Below, one piece after another: positions 1-12,600 of a stretch of DNA of 64,000 nucleotides. The stretch comes from Ustilaginoidea virens. Lineage: Eukaryota; Ascomycota; Sordariomycetes; Hypocreales; Clavicipitaceae. The DNA is taken from the NCBI RefSeq assembly GCF_000687475.1, contig NC_057318.1:4650001-4714000 (forward strand), read 5' to 3'. The notes below the pieces were generated by a model. It had not been told where the DNA came from. It saw only the letters and a program-made list of their open reading frames with translations, and ran no database searches. Position 1 is the first letter of the stretch, and each line of letters starts with the position of its first letter. A program made the translations under genes and the position numbers.

Positions 1-3
1 CGC

Positions 4-106
4 TTAAGGAGCTTCGGCGTCTTCGCCACCATTGTGAGGCTTGGTGTGCATGATTTCCTCCTTTTTCTGTGCCTGCTCACGCACGTGTGTGTGTGTCTGT
101 TGTAGG
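4..106 (-). other. possible 3'-terminal exon of a gene lying left of the window
   Basis: On the minus strand a charged reading frame of about 30 codons runs from a good splice acceptor (CTACAACAG, near 106) to a TAA at 4-6, ending in GEDAEAP. A gene reading minus would need its upstream exon inside the window above 106. None is recognisable there, and the sequence is AT-rich. The plus strand is also open from base 1 and has an AATAAA signal at about 132, which would instead suit the 3' end of a plus-strand gene. The orientation cannot be decided here. Confidence 0.15.
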
Positions 107-1620
107 CCAGTTGTTTCCCAAGCAAGCCCATCAATAAACGTTATATACCGTTGTGTCGCCTCTTTTATTCTATTATTCTATTCTTTGACAAAGTGCCACG
201 CTGTCAGCAGGAAATGAAGGATCGCAGCCGTCAATGGTTGATTCTTGCTTCATGCATCAACTGGACACACCACCAGACACGTCCACCCACAAGCTTTCCG
301 CACAGCGTTTTTTGCATTCTTCTCTCCATCTCGTGCCAGGCCCCAGAAGTCCCTCTCTGCCAGGCACGAGAGCCAGTTCGACACAGAAATCCGCACAAAA
401 ACCACGTGCGTCGCTGCACTGGCCAGCTGGTTGCATGGGGTCTGGGGCTGCCTCGCTCTGGCTGCTTCGGCTTCAAAGTGGTATCCCGAGTATGACTCTT
501 CGTCTCTCAGCGCAGACTTGAACTGCCCCCTATCGTTCGTAGGCAGTCCATCTTGACAGTGACTGCAGCAGCGTGAAGAAGCCAGAGGGCACGGTGCAAG
601 CACGTTCGAGGTTTTGCAGATGATGTTTCGCAAGAGACTCTTCATCTGCTGAGTTGTGCCCCCCAAAACGGCCCCCGAATCGATCTTCTGCCAAATATAG
701 TTTCGCCATGCCCGCCTGCATGGCTCGTCCCAAGCCCGTGAATCCGCTCATGGTTTGGATACCGAGTGATCTGCCTCGCATCGGCTCCGGCGCCCCCACG
801 ATGATGGCGAGTAAAATCTCATATGCAAAGCTGATCGCCTTTGTCCATGTTTGAAAAATAGCGTTCGTCGGGCCTCAATCCCGACCTGGGCTCCTTTCAT
901 AACGGCCGGCAATTGTGTCTATCAAGTCGCCAGGGGGCCAAGTCTCGTCCGGAACAGGGTATGGGCAGCCGCGACGCGCAGGCATTTGTCGACGCCAACT
1001 GCGAGGGCAAACGCTCAACAATGTTGGACATCCGCCTGCCTCGTCGAGGAGTCCTTCAATGCTGGTCTAGATTTCGGGGCTTTGGAGCCATCGGTCTTTT
1101 TTGGGATTGCTCGGGGGCCTTGCCCGTTTCACAACAAATCCCAGCCATGGCATCGTATGCATTCAGTCAACTCTCACCGACAGAGGCAGGGAGAGAAGAA
1201 AAATTGAGTGCGTTTCAGACCAGCCTCCGATCATTGGGTTCAAACGCCTCGAGCAAATTTCGCAGCTCCGTCGAGCTGCAATACGACGACGACTCATGGG
1301 CCCAGTAAAAGGGCGTGCAGTCACTGGTCCTCTTCGGCAGACTGCAAACTGCTTTTCTCCGCGTTTGCTCGTCATGCAACAATGTTCCTCAGCACCATGT
1401 CTTGGTGCGAGCGCTATCTGCTGCGAAGTGACGAAAGCATGCGACTAGATCATGTCTGCTCAGAAGCAGTCCACTTCCCATGGCACAACGAATAAACAAA
1501 GGGACCGTCAGGGTTCGGCCATGTTCGCTGCATGATACGTAGACGGCTGTTGTGCCAAAATCATAGCATTCACATTATCCACGGTCATCCATGTCCACTG
1601 CGGTGTCATACTAGGGCTCA
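107..1620. other. intergenic, no supported gene
   Basis: Only short overlapping open frames occur and none shows a recognisable domain or a convincing splice pattern. A plus-strand AATAAA lies near 132 and AT-rich sequence runs from about 120 to 190. The right end is the 3' flank of the Nse4 gene. Confidence 0.5.
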
Positions 1621-3079
1621 TTAACCGTACCAACTCCGCGCTCCTGGGCCAGAATGGTTCGCTTCTCGGCGATGTGCAATCATGGGCTCCGAAATGTTGA
1701 ATACTGTGATGATCTCGCGCCAGGTTTGTTCGTCCATGGACAGAATTGCTTGGTGCTTGGATGCACCATGACGCTGGGTTCTGTCGTCCGCAGGTTCCCG
1801 ATCGACAGGAGCTGCGAGCAAAGCCATCCGTCAGTACCTCAAGCGTTAGCTCTACCTCGGGCGGAATCAACGTACCGAGAGCAGGCAGATCAAATTCGTC
1901 CAACTCTATCTCGACTCGTCCATCTCGTATGAGGAAACTGACATAAAACATGTTTTCCACCGTCTGTCCGAACGACCGAGGGTTTACTACAAATCGCATC
2001 AAGTCTATCCCTCCAGTGCTTCGAAGCCCATGTTGGTGCATGATTCGCGTCTTTTCTTCGTCGACCATATCATCCTCGATCATGTCTGCCACCGTTTCTT
2101 GCGTCTCCGCTTGAATCTCGTGCAAGCGCTGCAATATCTTGGTGCATATAGAAGTCAGGTCATTCTCCTTCTTTGCCATGTCCTCAACGTTGAGCACCTC
2201 GGGACGAATCTCTATCAAGGCGTTGGGTCGAAAAGGCGCGCTTCGTTTTGCTATCTTGCGCGCTTTTTTCTCAACCGACAAGGGCCCTAGGAGGAAGCCA
2301 GGAAGGGCTGGTCGGCGGATATGCGGTAAGCAGGCGAAGCGACCCAGGTGCGGCCAATTCATCATGTCACCTTCGTCGCCTACATCCTCATCGTCGTCGT
2401 CGTCGTCGTCGTCGTCATCGTCACCCCCGTTCCCTCCGCGCCGGGAAACAGCTCTCCGATGCCGCTGGGTGCTGGAAAGTTCGAGGGCATTATCATCACT
2501 GATGCCGCTGCCATGTCGCATGTACGTGATGGCCTTGGAGATGAACTCGTCGACGTCCACTCCTTGTGACAGGCTGCCTTGAGCAAGGCGCAGAGTCTTT
2601 CGATACGACAGATCGGTTGTGCTGACGAGCAGACGTGAGTCGATTGTTGCCTCTGTAGTCTGTTTCACCTGCTTGGATAGCTCATTGGCCTTTAAGATGG
2701 TCTCGTGTAAGGCACGAGAATCGCTCTGCAAGAGCTCCTCTGAACACTCCGTGACGTTTTTGAGAAGATCTCTGAATCCTCTTTGAATAGCCCGACGCTC
2801 CTCCACGGGTTGATCCGGGTCGTAGACATTGAGGGAATCGTTCTCTTCGTTCTCGTCTCCGTTACCGGGGTCTAGTGTCCTGCGCCGATGGGTTGAAGGC
2901 TCGGATGCGACCGTGTCCGCCCGTTTCCGCTTGGCTCCGGACGCACTCCTAGCTTCAAGCTTTTGCCGCATCGCCAATCCATTTCTTGCGGCAAGTGATG
3001 GAGACGGTGAGGGTGACGCTGAGGTCGAAGCCCCTGTTGACAGGGCGTCTTCTGGCGAGTCACCGACGCGTACAGACAT
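1621..3079 (-). CDS. nse4: Nse4, kleisin subunit of the Smc5/6 complex
   Basis: Exons complement(1876..3079, 1621..1811), 464 residues. Nse4 is the kleisin that bridges the Smc5 and Smc6 heads and, with Nse1 and Nse3, supports DNA repair and chromosome segregation in the nucleus. The N-terminal 75 residues are low-complexity with a basic KRKR cluster. The conserved body follows, with a run of 11 aspartates near residue 225 that is typical of a disordered linker. The C-terminal domain carries MRFVVNPRSFGQTVENMFYV and, after the intron, the helix WREIITVFNISEPMIAHR. The 64-base intron (1812-1875) has a GTACGT donor, internal CTAAC and CTGAC branch candidates and a GCAG acceptor. Removing it restores the family-like junction LPALAPVD. 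Unspliced, the frame runs on to 1508 with an unrelated tail. It is divergent from the gene at 4662, with a 1.6 kb shared upstream region. Confidence 0.9.
1812..1875 (-). other. Nse4 intron (64 bases)
   Basis: Its length is 1 modulo 3, so retaining it shifts the frame. Because the unspliced frame stays open for another 100 codons, automatic gene finding may miss this intron and give a wrong C-terminus. Confidence 0.85.
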
Positions 3080-3353
3080 TGCCGGGGGAACGAGTGGTGA
3101 GGTATTTCCGAAGCTACTGCAAGTGTAATTTCGATTCTCCTTTTTTTTTCACTTTCCCCGCCCAGACGCGGGCTAAATTGATAAAGTGCGACAGCGTGTT
3201 CGCTCTTTGCTTTGCGCTCAAGGGGCGTGCGTTTGTAAAGTTTTGTGATTTCCGAAAACACGTTTAGAATTAGCGAGACGCGACTTTCCCACTTTTCAGA
3301 ATGGCACGACGCCCGCTCACGTACTGCATCAGGTACTGGGGTATCTTTTACAA

Positions 3354-3466
3354 GTACCTTAGGTACCTACTAGATACCTAGCAGGTACCTCACTACGCAA
3401 CGCCACCCGGAATTCTGGCGAAAGTTCCCAGCTCGTACCTAGGTACCTACCTTAGGTATATACCTT
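3354..3466. repeat. TACCTAGGTA-type palindromic motif cluster
   Basis: Repeated permutations of TACCTTAGGTACCTA occur here, interrupted by about 40 bases of ordinary sequence. The same motif family recurs elsewhere, always outside coding exons. Confidence 0.75.
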
Positions 3467-3849
3467 ACATAAGATCTGTCAGGCTTTCCGATCTGTCTTG
3501 GAATCTGTTCAGAAGCGCTCGATGATCTGGCCGGAAATCGGACATGAGGTACGATGTACGGAGTAGCATCAACGTCAATACTTGCCCTCTTCCGCGACCT
3601 TCAAGCACCCACCCAGCCACCAGTGGTGAAATACCCAGTTCCACTCCGCAAATCCGTGGCCAACCCGCCAAGCAAATTCATGCCAGCGTTAACGCCACGC
3701 AGCTTCTTCCCCACGCACAAACTCGGACGGCTCGTATAACCCAACCCAGTAAGCCCCGGCGCCCCAGCGCCCCAGCAGCCCAGCCAGCAGATGGGAAAGC
3801 AAAATACCTACGGAGTAATGTGGCGCCCTTTCCAGCGCGCATCCACCAA

Positions 3850-3904
3850 GTACCTAGGTACATGTAGGTACCTACCTTAGGCAGGCACCTACCTACCTAC
3901 CTAA
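3850..3904. repeat. TACCTAGGTA-type palindromic motif cluster
   Basis: Back-to-back TACCTAGGTA, GTAGGTACCTACC and (ACCT)n units. A TACGGAGTA motif lies 33 bases to the left. Confidence 0.75.
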
Positions 3905-4661
3905 TCTAGAAGCCCCCAGGCCCCCCAACGGCTTCCCACCCCCATTTCCTCTCGCCCCCCACGCCAATCCCCGGCCAAAAGAGGGCCGGCCCCCAGTGGC
4001 TGAGGCGGGCCACCGTAACGTAAAGTTGTAACGATGTTTACCCCGCCATGGCCTGATCAAAGGCCAGAGGGATCGACGACATCCGACACATCACAGTTGA
4101 TCAGTGATCACGCATCGTGCTTTTCGAGTTTCCATCCATCCATACGTAAGTGCGCCGTAACTTCTGTTTCCTCGCCCACGGCAGTCCTTATTGATCATGA
4201 TATACAGAAGCACATCGGTCTCAAACCTATATATCCAGTGTCCCCCTCTCTCGTTTCGTCTACACGAAATTCGGGGCGTCATTTTCCTAGGGATCAACGA
4301 GTTTCCAACACCTCACGTGCACCAACCACGCCTGCATCGTTCAAGAGGCAATCGTTCGTTTGATCCGAGGGACTCGAAATAAATCAAAAGCAGTTCGTCG
4401 TATTCGGCAAACTGGTCTCCCGAGGTTGTGCTGCAAATCAACCTGAATGGTGATACTTGCAGGTTGGCACCACGTGCGGTACTTCCAGGTTGGACGTTAT
4501 CGCTCTTGGCATTGCTCAATTTTACGGTCCAAATTGTCCTTTTCCCGTCGGTCGGTCCTATCACTTTCCCTCGGAAAGCTTCAAAAATCCATGATTGCCT
4601 GCTTTTTGTCGCCGTGTTTTTCATCGTCCTTCCGGATTCAACAGGTCTCCAGTTGCTCATC

Positions 4662-5530
4662 ATGACCGGTCCCGCTTCAGCACCGCGGTATAGTGCTGAG
4701 GATTTTGAAACGTCCTCGATTCGATCTGCTGCTCCTTCATACGGTGAGATTCCACAAGCGCAGCTGATTGAAGCTGACTGTGCTAAATTTTCGACGACGT
4801 AGTGTCCGACGTACCGTCCTACCACACCCTTCCCTATAACCAGAACGAGGTGATTCCGCCGTACAGTCCCCCGCCTCCGAGGACTGCCACTCTGGTGTCG
4901 AGCGCTTCTCCTCCATTGTTCGCCCCTGGCCGCCAGAGATCGTCCACAGCCCTGCATCACTCTGTCGGGCTCCCTCCGTTGCCTCCGGTCGCTTCTCCGA
5001 ACACCATGTCCATACACAACTTCCACCTGCCGACGTGGTCTGCCAATAACGGCCCTGCGGCTCGCCACTACCGCAACGTTGCTGAGAGGCGCATCACATC
5101 CGGCAGATACGCTGCATCTCCAGAGCCCATGGCGCGTCCGAACGCTACTGAGAGGGCATCCGAGCAACCGGATGATGACACGGAGATGCGACCCTTGGAA
5201 GATCCCTTCCTTGTCGGTGAAGTGGCCGCCGCTCAAGCCCGTCAAGAGAGGCTGCTTCGCGAAGGGGACGACATCTTGGTCCGAGAAGACAGGCAATGGG
5301 ACTGGTTATTAGGTCGGTAGACACTTTTCTTTTCTTTTTTTTTTTCCCCCCACCAGAGACCAAAATTCACCGCAAAAAGACCGCAAATGGGCCACTGACC
5401 GTCTTCTCCAGCCCAGATGCGTAGCTGGGACGAGCGTGAGAGGAGCTGGACTCGTTTTCGTCGCGAGGCTGAGCACCATCAGCGTAAGAAGCTGCTTCGA
5501 CGCATCGGCGGTCGGCTGCTGCCAACATGA
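4662..5530 (+). CDS. conserved fungal protein of unknown function
   Basis: Exons 4662..4743, 4803..5312 and 5412..5530, 236 residues. I recognise the beginning (MTGPASAPRYSAEDFETSS) and the C-terminal WDWLLAQMRSWDERERSW as typical of an uncharacterised protein found in Sordariomycetes, but know no function for it. Residues 1-110 are proline, serine and tyrosine rich. The middle has an acidic stretch (PDDDTEMRPLEDPF) followed by a predicted helical, highly charged C-terminus ending in a basic KKLLRRIGGRLLP. No signal peptide or membrane segment is seen. Both introns (59 and 99 bases) have plain GT-AG ends, and splicing keeps the frame and removes the in-frame TAG at 5318. The chosen ATG is the first in frame after a long AT-rich leader. 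The gene converges with the V-ATPase gene. Confidence 0.75.
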
Positions 5531-6165
5531 AAGATACGACAGAGGTGGCGCGAGCGCCCGGACGACTGATGGATGATGGGTCGTTCACTTACATCACCGC
5601 TCCACTGGATGGAGCTCCTTCGTTTCTTCTCCTAGCTAATGGAGTCAACTATGGATCACAACGCATCCCCAGGCGCACTTATCTAAATTGAGTAGTTGAT
5701 GGTTTCCCCCGCTTTGCATGCATCTGGAGCTTTCATCAGCTGCAGCCGCATGTGTCACCGAATACTCCGTATTCGGTCATATGACCACTTTTGAAATGAC
5801 TAAATGACAAAGGCTTCTATGAGGCGGGGATTCTCAACCATCTTCTATAGCCTTTGTGCTCAAAATTTTGACTTGTCATTTTCTTTTTCTTTTTTCTGGG
5901 CATTATCGACGACACCATGTGCAGGTTTTCTGGAGCGAAACAAACGTGGCGGCATCAGTCCATTGTGAAGTTCAAACAAGAGAAACCCTGTCCTAGTCAA
6001 TTGAGTACAAAACTTTGCGTTCCTACCCGACTTGTCGAGCAGGACGAAACATAGTTACCAAAACGCCATATTACATGCGGCTACTAAGAAAATCTGCTTC
6101 CGTTGTCCCTATGCGACTTTGCCATGTTGTCTCTGCGCCTTGGGCCAATAATGGCTGATTCGTAT
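5531..6165. other. convergent intergenic region
   Basis: This holds the 3' flanks of the 4662 gene and of the V-ATPase c' gene. One TACTCCGTA motif lies at 5763-5771. No gene was seen. Confidence 0.6.
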
Positions 6166-7026
6166 TCAGCCCTTGCTTCGAGAATTGAGAAGCAGCGCAA
6201 CAATTAGCCTGCAAGAGATGTTTGTTAGCCTGGTTGGCAGCGCATAAAACACCCAAGAAAAACTGGAGGAGACGCAGCCGACCTACCCATAGAGGCCCAA
6301 AACTTCTCCGAAAATGAGAATCAGGACCATGCCGACAAATATTCTGGACTGCTCCATGTACGCGCGCACTCCCTTATCACCCACAACACCGATGCAATAC
6401 CCAGCCGCTAGACCTGTCATGCCGACCGCAAGACCACATGCGAGATGCATGAATCCACTGCACGAAAGGGAGAGTCAGAACAAGTGTAACGCGTTCGTTC
6501 GTTTCGAGTGTCTGGAGCTGCACGAACGAGAACAGAGCGTATTTCTGAGAGGCAGACGGTGCTGCGAGGTCCTGTGCGATGAGGACAGATATGACGAGAG
6601 AATAGACGGCAATGATACCAGACATGACCACAGGGATGAGGCACTGCCGAAAAGACGGACGCTAGTTAACAAAGCAAGAAACTCATCCGTTGGTGACACA
6701 GCAAAAGCGGGCCATCCAAACCTTCATGATAAGATCAGGGCGAAAGGTTCCCACGCCGGCGATTCCAATACCGGATTTGGCGGTGCCGTAGGCAGCTCCG
6801 ATGGCTACGCATTCGAGGTCGAGTCAGTACTTGGGTCAGGTGTCTGCGCTCGGCTTGGCCAGCGCATCTTACATCCAAAGATCATGGCGGCGGCAATACC
6901 AGCCTACAAGAATGCGTAAGTATGGTGGGTTGAACTCGAAGATGCCGGGGCCAGAGAAGGCGCAAGACGATTGCTACTCACCATCCCAATGAAGGGAGCA
7001 AACTTGGGGGCGTAGTCTGACTCCAT
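6166..7026 (-). CDS. vma-11: V-type ATPase proteolipid subunit c'
   Basis: Exons complement(6982..7026, 6873..6903, 6722..6804, 6528..6643, 6287..6457, 6166..6208), 162 residues. The protein is a subunit of the proton-translocating rotor ring of the vacuolar ATPase. Four hydrophobic transmembrane helices are evident. The last contains the proton-carrying glutamate in [13 protein letters not shown]. The N-terminus [15 protein letters not shown] and the loop [12 protein letters not shown] match the fungal c' (Vma11) paralogue better than c (Vma3), whose N-terminus and TM1 differ. Five introns of 68-78 bases all have GT-AG ends, and each junction restores the expected family sequence, so no single open frame covers the gene. 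The start is the first ATG and begins the conserved N-terminus. Confidence 0.93.
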
Positions 7027-7553
7027 GACGGAGGGCAAGCTGTGCGCTGCTTTCTCGGTAGCGTTGGTTTAAGGGTCAACGAGGAGAGGCTCCTCGTCCA
7101 GGAGTCTGTCGTCGCTCGCTTCGCCTTGTTGCAATGGGAACGGAACATTGAAGCTTTCCCAGCTGGCTGCCACCCGGCAAAGACCCACTGGGCCTGGTCA
7201 CGGGGCGTGACAGTGCACGTGATGAGCGCTGTCACCCAGCAAGAGGTAGAAAAGTACCTAAGTACCTGCGGAGTGGGACCTTCCCAGGGAACAGATGAAG
7301 CTTGGGAAGTCTTATTCAGTTCCAACACGAGTCGTGGCTCTGGAGTCGGGAACATCAGCGAGGAATGGGCGACTCAGCAGATTCTTTGGAATGCGGTTTG
7401 TCGACGCCGGGTCACGTTACGTTGTCAGAATAGACATTTATGGTGGCCGCAGAATTTGCGCATTCTTCTCCAGCTCCTGGCGAGGTCAAGTGATCAAGCG
7501 ATGAGTGCGATTCTCGCGGTGGCCAGCAGGTAACCAGACACGTCGACTACCTC

Positions 7554-7593
7554 CTACCTTAGGTACCTAGGTAGGTAGGTAGGTACTTACCTC
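7554..7593. repeat. TACCTAGGTA-type motif cluster
   Basis: TACCTTAGGTACCTAGGTAGGTAGGTAGG-like array in the divergent upstream region. Confidence 0.7.
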
Positions 7594-8744
7594 CCACCAG
7601 GCTTGGAGTCGCTGGAGTCAATACTGCGCCATCCAACAGTTTTATTGGGCAGCACAGCAAAAGCGGGGAGAAACGGATTGACTTGAATTGAAGCCAGGCA
7701 TTTTCCCAATTTTCTAACGCTCCAGGCTCCAGCAACATTCAATGGCACATGCAGCCAGCAAAAGTCGAGTCCGACCGAACTCGTGCGACAAGGCGACAGA
7801 ACAACCTGGCCGAACTTTGAAAAGATCAATTGATCCTTTATGCGGCTTGCCCTCCCGTTTCGTTTCCCTTCCCTTTGGACCCTCTCTCCCTGCCCTTGGT
7901 TATTCTGCCATGTATGTACGGACGGAGTTACATACCTTGCTTGGGTCCTCTGTGTGAATTGGATTGGGCCAAACCAAGGCCCAGCCCAGCAAGCAGCCTG
8001 GCTCGGGCCAAGATTGGCAGGCTGGGCTAACGAATATAGTATGTACGTACATAGGCTGGGACAATGGGCCTCTCTCTGCCAATGCCCCATCATCCCTCCC
8101 TAAACCCCCTAGAAAAATTCTGATCATGTTCACGGAACACTCCGTGACAAGAAGGTACCTTAGGTAGGTAGAGGTAGGTAGGTATGTAGCACTACGGAGA
8201 ACCGTACCGTACCGTACCGTACCAGACTCATACCAGAAAGTCCACGCGGCCGCAACAAGACCGCAGGTTCAATAATAAGAGCAGAGCCGGGATAAGTCCC
8301 CCTTGTGGCTGGTTGTGCTGGTCGAGCACGCACAGTGGTCCGCCCACAGTCGCACTTCTGCATTTCGATGCATTCCATAAGCACTCAAGCTAGCTAAAGG
8401 AGTGGATTTGTCAAGGGTACGGAGTAAATAAATGTCAACTGCTTGCAAAGCCTGCGGACGTACGGAAGCACTCGGTGCCGAGTCTCAACTGATACAATTA
8501 TTTGAGCCTTCGGAAAGTGGCGGAGCCAGCTGAGCAAGGTTGACGGACGATAACAATGAACAATGGATGTACCAGACCAGCTCTATCCTGCAAGTATACC
8601 GTGGGTAACAAACTGCCAGGACTACTAGTCCTAGGGACGAGGCTGGTACATACCAAACGGGTCTCTGGAGTTCCAAGAAAACAACGGGGACGCAACGGCA
8701 ACCCGAACCATTTGGAATTCACTTCGCAACTCCACCGCCCAAGC

Positions 8745-8905
8745 AGGATCCACCACCGCCACCACCAGCCTGGCACCACCAGCGCCGCATCCACCAGCAC
8801 ATCCACCACCACCAACACCACCAACACCACCAACACCACCAACACCACCACCAACACCACCACCACCAGCACAACCGCATCCGCATCCGCATCCGCATCC
8901 GCATC
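8745..8905. repeat. imperfect simple repeats (CACCAA/CACCAC, then GCATCC)
   Basis: CACCACCAACACCACCAACACC units run to about 8873, followed by five GCATCC units (8878-8905). Every frame across them is open and low-complexity, which produces spurious open reading frames on both strands. Confidence 0.8.
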
Positions 8906-9194
8906 CTGCATCCGCATCCGCAACCGCGACTGCGACTGCGACCACGCCACGGGTTCAAGCCTGGCACTGCCAAGCCCTGCTATCAGCTACCAGCTGCCAG
9001 CTACCCGCTCCGTGCTGTGAGCCAGCTCCGCTGCTCAAGTCTGGCTGGTCCTTTGCACCCGGCGACTTCAGTTTTTTCATCCCCCCAACCCAAGGTAATG
9101 AACAGACCGGGCAAAGGGGCCTGAAGGGACCGCAGAGTCGCAGACGACAGCATTCATTCATTCATTCTCTGTTCCCTGCTGCTAGTCCGCACGT

Positions 9195-9230
9195 CCCCCC
9201 CCCCCCCCCCCCCCCCCCCCTTCATTCGGC
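9195..9230 (+). repeat. 36-base poly-C run
   Basis: An uninterrupted C run in the probable promoter or leader of ROM2, about 450 bases before its ATG. Confidence 0.85.
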
Positions 9231-9677
9231 ACGGCTGCTATCTTGTGCGAGGAGGCACAAGTCTCCTGCGCACCTCAAAGCCACCGGCGTCCCAACTTGG
9301 CCTTCAACGTCCCCTCGACTGACGGCGACATTGGGATCCCACGCCTTTCTCTACTCTCTGTCCAAGGACGTAGAGAAGGGCGAAACCCCCAGTTCGTGGT
9401 CACTCTGCTACGCATAGCAATCTTGACCGGCTCTTCACTGCTGTCCGTTCTTGAAAGCTGCGCAAAGGTGAGCTTCACCCTATCCCTAAATCTACCGCAC
9501 CAACCCTTCAGTTTCCTCCTGAGCCCTGCTTCTGGCCACTGCTTCTGCTCAACGGCGATGCTTCCTCTGCCTGGCACTTCCCCCCACCTTTCCCCCTTCC
9601 TAGCCCCCGATCCTGAGGTTCCTCCTGGAATATGCACCCTTGTTGACGGATTGGCTTCAAACACAGGGAGTTTCATT

Positions 9678-12600
9678 ATGGCGGATTACCAATATGATCC
9701 TCCGGCCCAGCAACGTCCGCCTCCCCGAGGCTACCCCGACCCGAACAACTATCAACGAGACACCGCCTTCTCCAACATCTTTGGGGCCGCTCCCCCCCCG
9801 GGCCGATCTCAGACCATGTCTTCCTCCAATGCCCCCCCAATGATGGATCAAGGTAGGACACAGACAATGTCCTCCCCCATGGTGCCGGGTATGCAACGTC
9901 AGCCCCCGCCACGGCCGCAGCAAGCCTATCACGGCGAGCGAGACCCGATGGCACAGAGACCTCGGCACTACGACCCAAACGCCGGCGGCGGCCACGTCCC
10001 AGGGCCGCGGTCCGCCTCTGCAGAGCATCAAGTCTCCCGCCACGCCCACCACATGCAGCAGAACCAGCCAAGACGACCGTACCAAGGGCCAGGCGGTGCC
10101 CATCCTCATCCTCCTCGGATGGAGTTGCGAGGACCACCACCGCTAGCTGCAGGAGCACGATACGGACCCCAGCCCATCTACCAAGGCGGGCCAAGACCTG
10201 CGCTCAACAGCGACCCTTATCGTTCGCAGTCCCTTGCTTCCACCTCTCGACAGCAACCGTACCACCAACCACCGACTTCATTCCACCAGTCTCCCGCAAA
10301 CCAGTTCCGCCAAGCCGCCTATTCCAATCACAGCTCGGCGAGGACAACCGCGCAAGGCAGAGTCGTTCCCGAAAGGCATCACGACGATCGTTCCATGTCA
10401 ATGACGGGCTCCTACTATCCCACGGATCGGGATTCTCATCAAACAATGAGTGGCCGGGTCATCCCCAATCGACGAGCCCCCAACGAGGCCGCCGTATCAT
10501 CCAATGGTTTCTCGCCCAATGGGGTCTATCAAACAGCGCCCGGAACCCAGACTCGCACCGCCAGCATGGTGTCCTCGACTGGTTTTCCCGAACATGTCAG
10601 AACAATGTCCATGGCCTCGACCGCTGCCTCTACGATATCGCCGTCCGACTCGGACGCTTCCACGCTTACCGGCCGGCCTTCTAGAAGCAAATCCATTGAA
10701 AGCGAGCGGCCGCACACGGCGACCAAAATCCGGCCACCGCTCGTTTACCCTGCCTTGCTGTCTAGGGTTGCCGAATGCTTTCGACGGAAAATCATCACTG
10801 GAGACCGAACCAAGAACGAACTCACTTACAAAAACGCCTTTAGCGGGTCCGAGGCTGTGGACGTCTTGTCGTACATTATCAGAACAACGGATCGGAACTT
10901 GGCCTTGTTGCTGGGTCGCGCATTAGATGCTCAAAAGTTCTTTCACGATGTCACCTACGAGCACAGATTGCGGGATTCGCAGGCCGAGATGTACCAATTC
11001 AGAGAAAGCTTGATGGAAGATCCGGAAGAAAAGCCGGCAGTCAATGGTGTCTTCGTCCTGTTGTCGGAATGCTACTCGCCGACCTGCACGAGGGATCAGC
11101 TGTGCTATTCAATTGCCTGTCCTCGACGGTTAGAACAGGTTTCTAGGTTGAACCTGAAAATCAACCCCGGCCTAAGAAAAGACGTGGCTACCAACGTGAA
11201 CGATGATGAAGCAGATCAAACAGATGAGCAGAAGCTTTGGATCAACTCGGTGCCAAAGGAAGTGGCTGATGCTGTTGGTGAACGCGAGAAGAAACGGCAA
11301 GAGGTCATCTCGGAAATCTGCTACACTGAAAGAGACTTTGTCAAGGATCTTGAGTACCTGCGCGACTTTTGGATTCTGCCCCTGCGATCAAAGGCGTCGC
11401 CCATACCGCTGCAACGCAGGGACAAGGTTGTCAAGAACATTTTTAGCAACATTGTCGACCATCCCAGCATCCACACCGTCAGCTCGCGGTTTGCTTCCTC
11501 TCTCACGGGCCGACAACAAAAGGAACCTATTGTGCAAAACATCGGCGACGTTTTCCTGGAGTACGTGCCGCAGTTTGAGCCATTCATCTGGTACGGCTCC
11601 AGACAGTTGGAAGGCAAATTCGAGTTTGAGAATGAGCGTTCTGTCAACCCATTCTTTGGCAAGTTTGTGGATGAGATAGAGCGTCGCAAGGAATCCAGAA
11701 AACTCGAACTGAACGGCTACCTCACCAAGCCAACCACCCGCTTGGCCCGATACCCGTTGTTGCTGGAGAACGTGCTCAAGTACACGGAGGATGGCAACCC
11801 GGACAAGGAGGATATCCCCAAAGTCCTGACCATGATTCGAGACCTTCTTGGGAGAGTGAATGCCGAGTCCGGAAAGGCGGAGAACAGATTCAACCTGCGA
11901 CGGCTGCACGAGCAACTGCGGTTCAGGCCCAACGAAAGAGTCGACCTGAGACTCGCCGAGGACGGACGCGAGCTGGTGTTTAAAAGCCAGTTCAAGAAGT
12001 CTCCGACTGATCCGGCGGAAATCACGGCCTTTCTTTTCGACCATGCTGTTCTGCTCGTGCGTGTCAAGCAAAATGGCAAGAACGAGGAAATCAAGGCTTA
12101 CCGACGACCCATTCCCCTGGAACTGCTGGCCATCCGTGAAATGGACGAGGTCATTCCCGGACAAGGAATCAAGCGTTCATCGTCTAGTCTAATTCCGTCA
12201 ATAAGGGCCAACAATGCCGACGCCAAGAAGGGAGAAGGATGGCCCATAACGTTCCGCCATCTGGGCAAAGCGGGCTACGAGTTGACGCTTTACGGTTCCA
12301 ACCAGGCGGCTCGCAAGAAATGGTTGGAGTTTATTGACAATGCTCAACAGCGCCTTCGCGCTCGTGCAGACTTTTTCAACACCACTATTATCTCGAGCAA
12401 CTTTTTTGGGGGGACCAACCAGATCAACTGCGTCACGCCTTTCGGTACGTAATCTCGACTTTCTTTTGTTCTAATTTTCGATTAGGAAAGGGGTAGCCGA
12501 CGGAGACTCTTCCCACTAACTGTTGTTCGTAGACGGCGGGCGCAAGCTCCTGTACGGTACGGACAATGGCGTTTATCTCTCTGATCGCAAGAACAAGGAG

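Larger units (their letters stand above)
3080..4661. promoter_or_regulatory. divergent upstream region of nse4 and the 4662 gene, with motif clusters
   Basis: No gene was seen. It contains two dense TACCTAGGTA-type clusters (about 3354-3466 and 3850-3904) and two TACGGAGTA motifs (3557-3565 and 3809-3817). A pyrimidine-rich stretch lies between them near 3900-3960. Transcription start sites cannot be placed from sequence alone. Confidence 0.5.
7027..9677. promoter_or_regulatory. divergent upstream region of vma-11 and ROM2
   Basis: A gap of 2.65 kb without a supported gene. It contains TACCTAGGTA-type clusters (7554-7593 and 8153-8190), a fourfold GTACC run near 8203-8224, TACGGAGTA at 8418-8426 and imperfect trinucleotide and hexanucleotide repeats (8745-8905). 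A 36-base C run is at 9195-9230. The frame upstream of the ROM2 ATG is open but looks like 5' leader, not protein. Confidence 0.5.

Noticed and set aside
250..799. Minus-strand open frame resembling a retroelement fragment
   Set aside because: Only a vague FGGRFGG-type resemblance, with no catalytic motif, terminal repeat or polyprotein length.
1508..1620. Downstream continuation of the Nse4 frame
   Set aside because: It is read only if the 64-base intron is retained; the alternative frame after splicing gives a family-like C-terminus ending at 1621.
8498..8950. Minus-strand frames with poly-Val/Trp and Gly/Cys, and a plus-strand Thr-rich frame
   Set aside because: All three arise from the same trinucleotide and hexanucleotide repeat read in different frames.
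9243..9677. 145-codon upstream extension of ROM2
   Set aside because: It has only one internal in-frame ATG and no domain. MADYQYDPP suits the protein start, and the extension lies directly after the 36-base C run.
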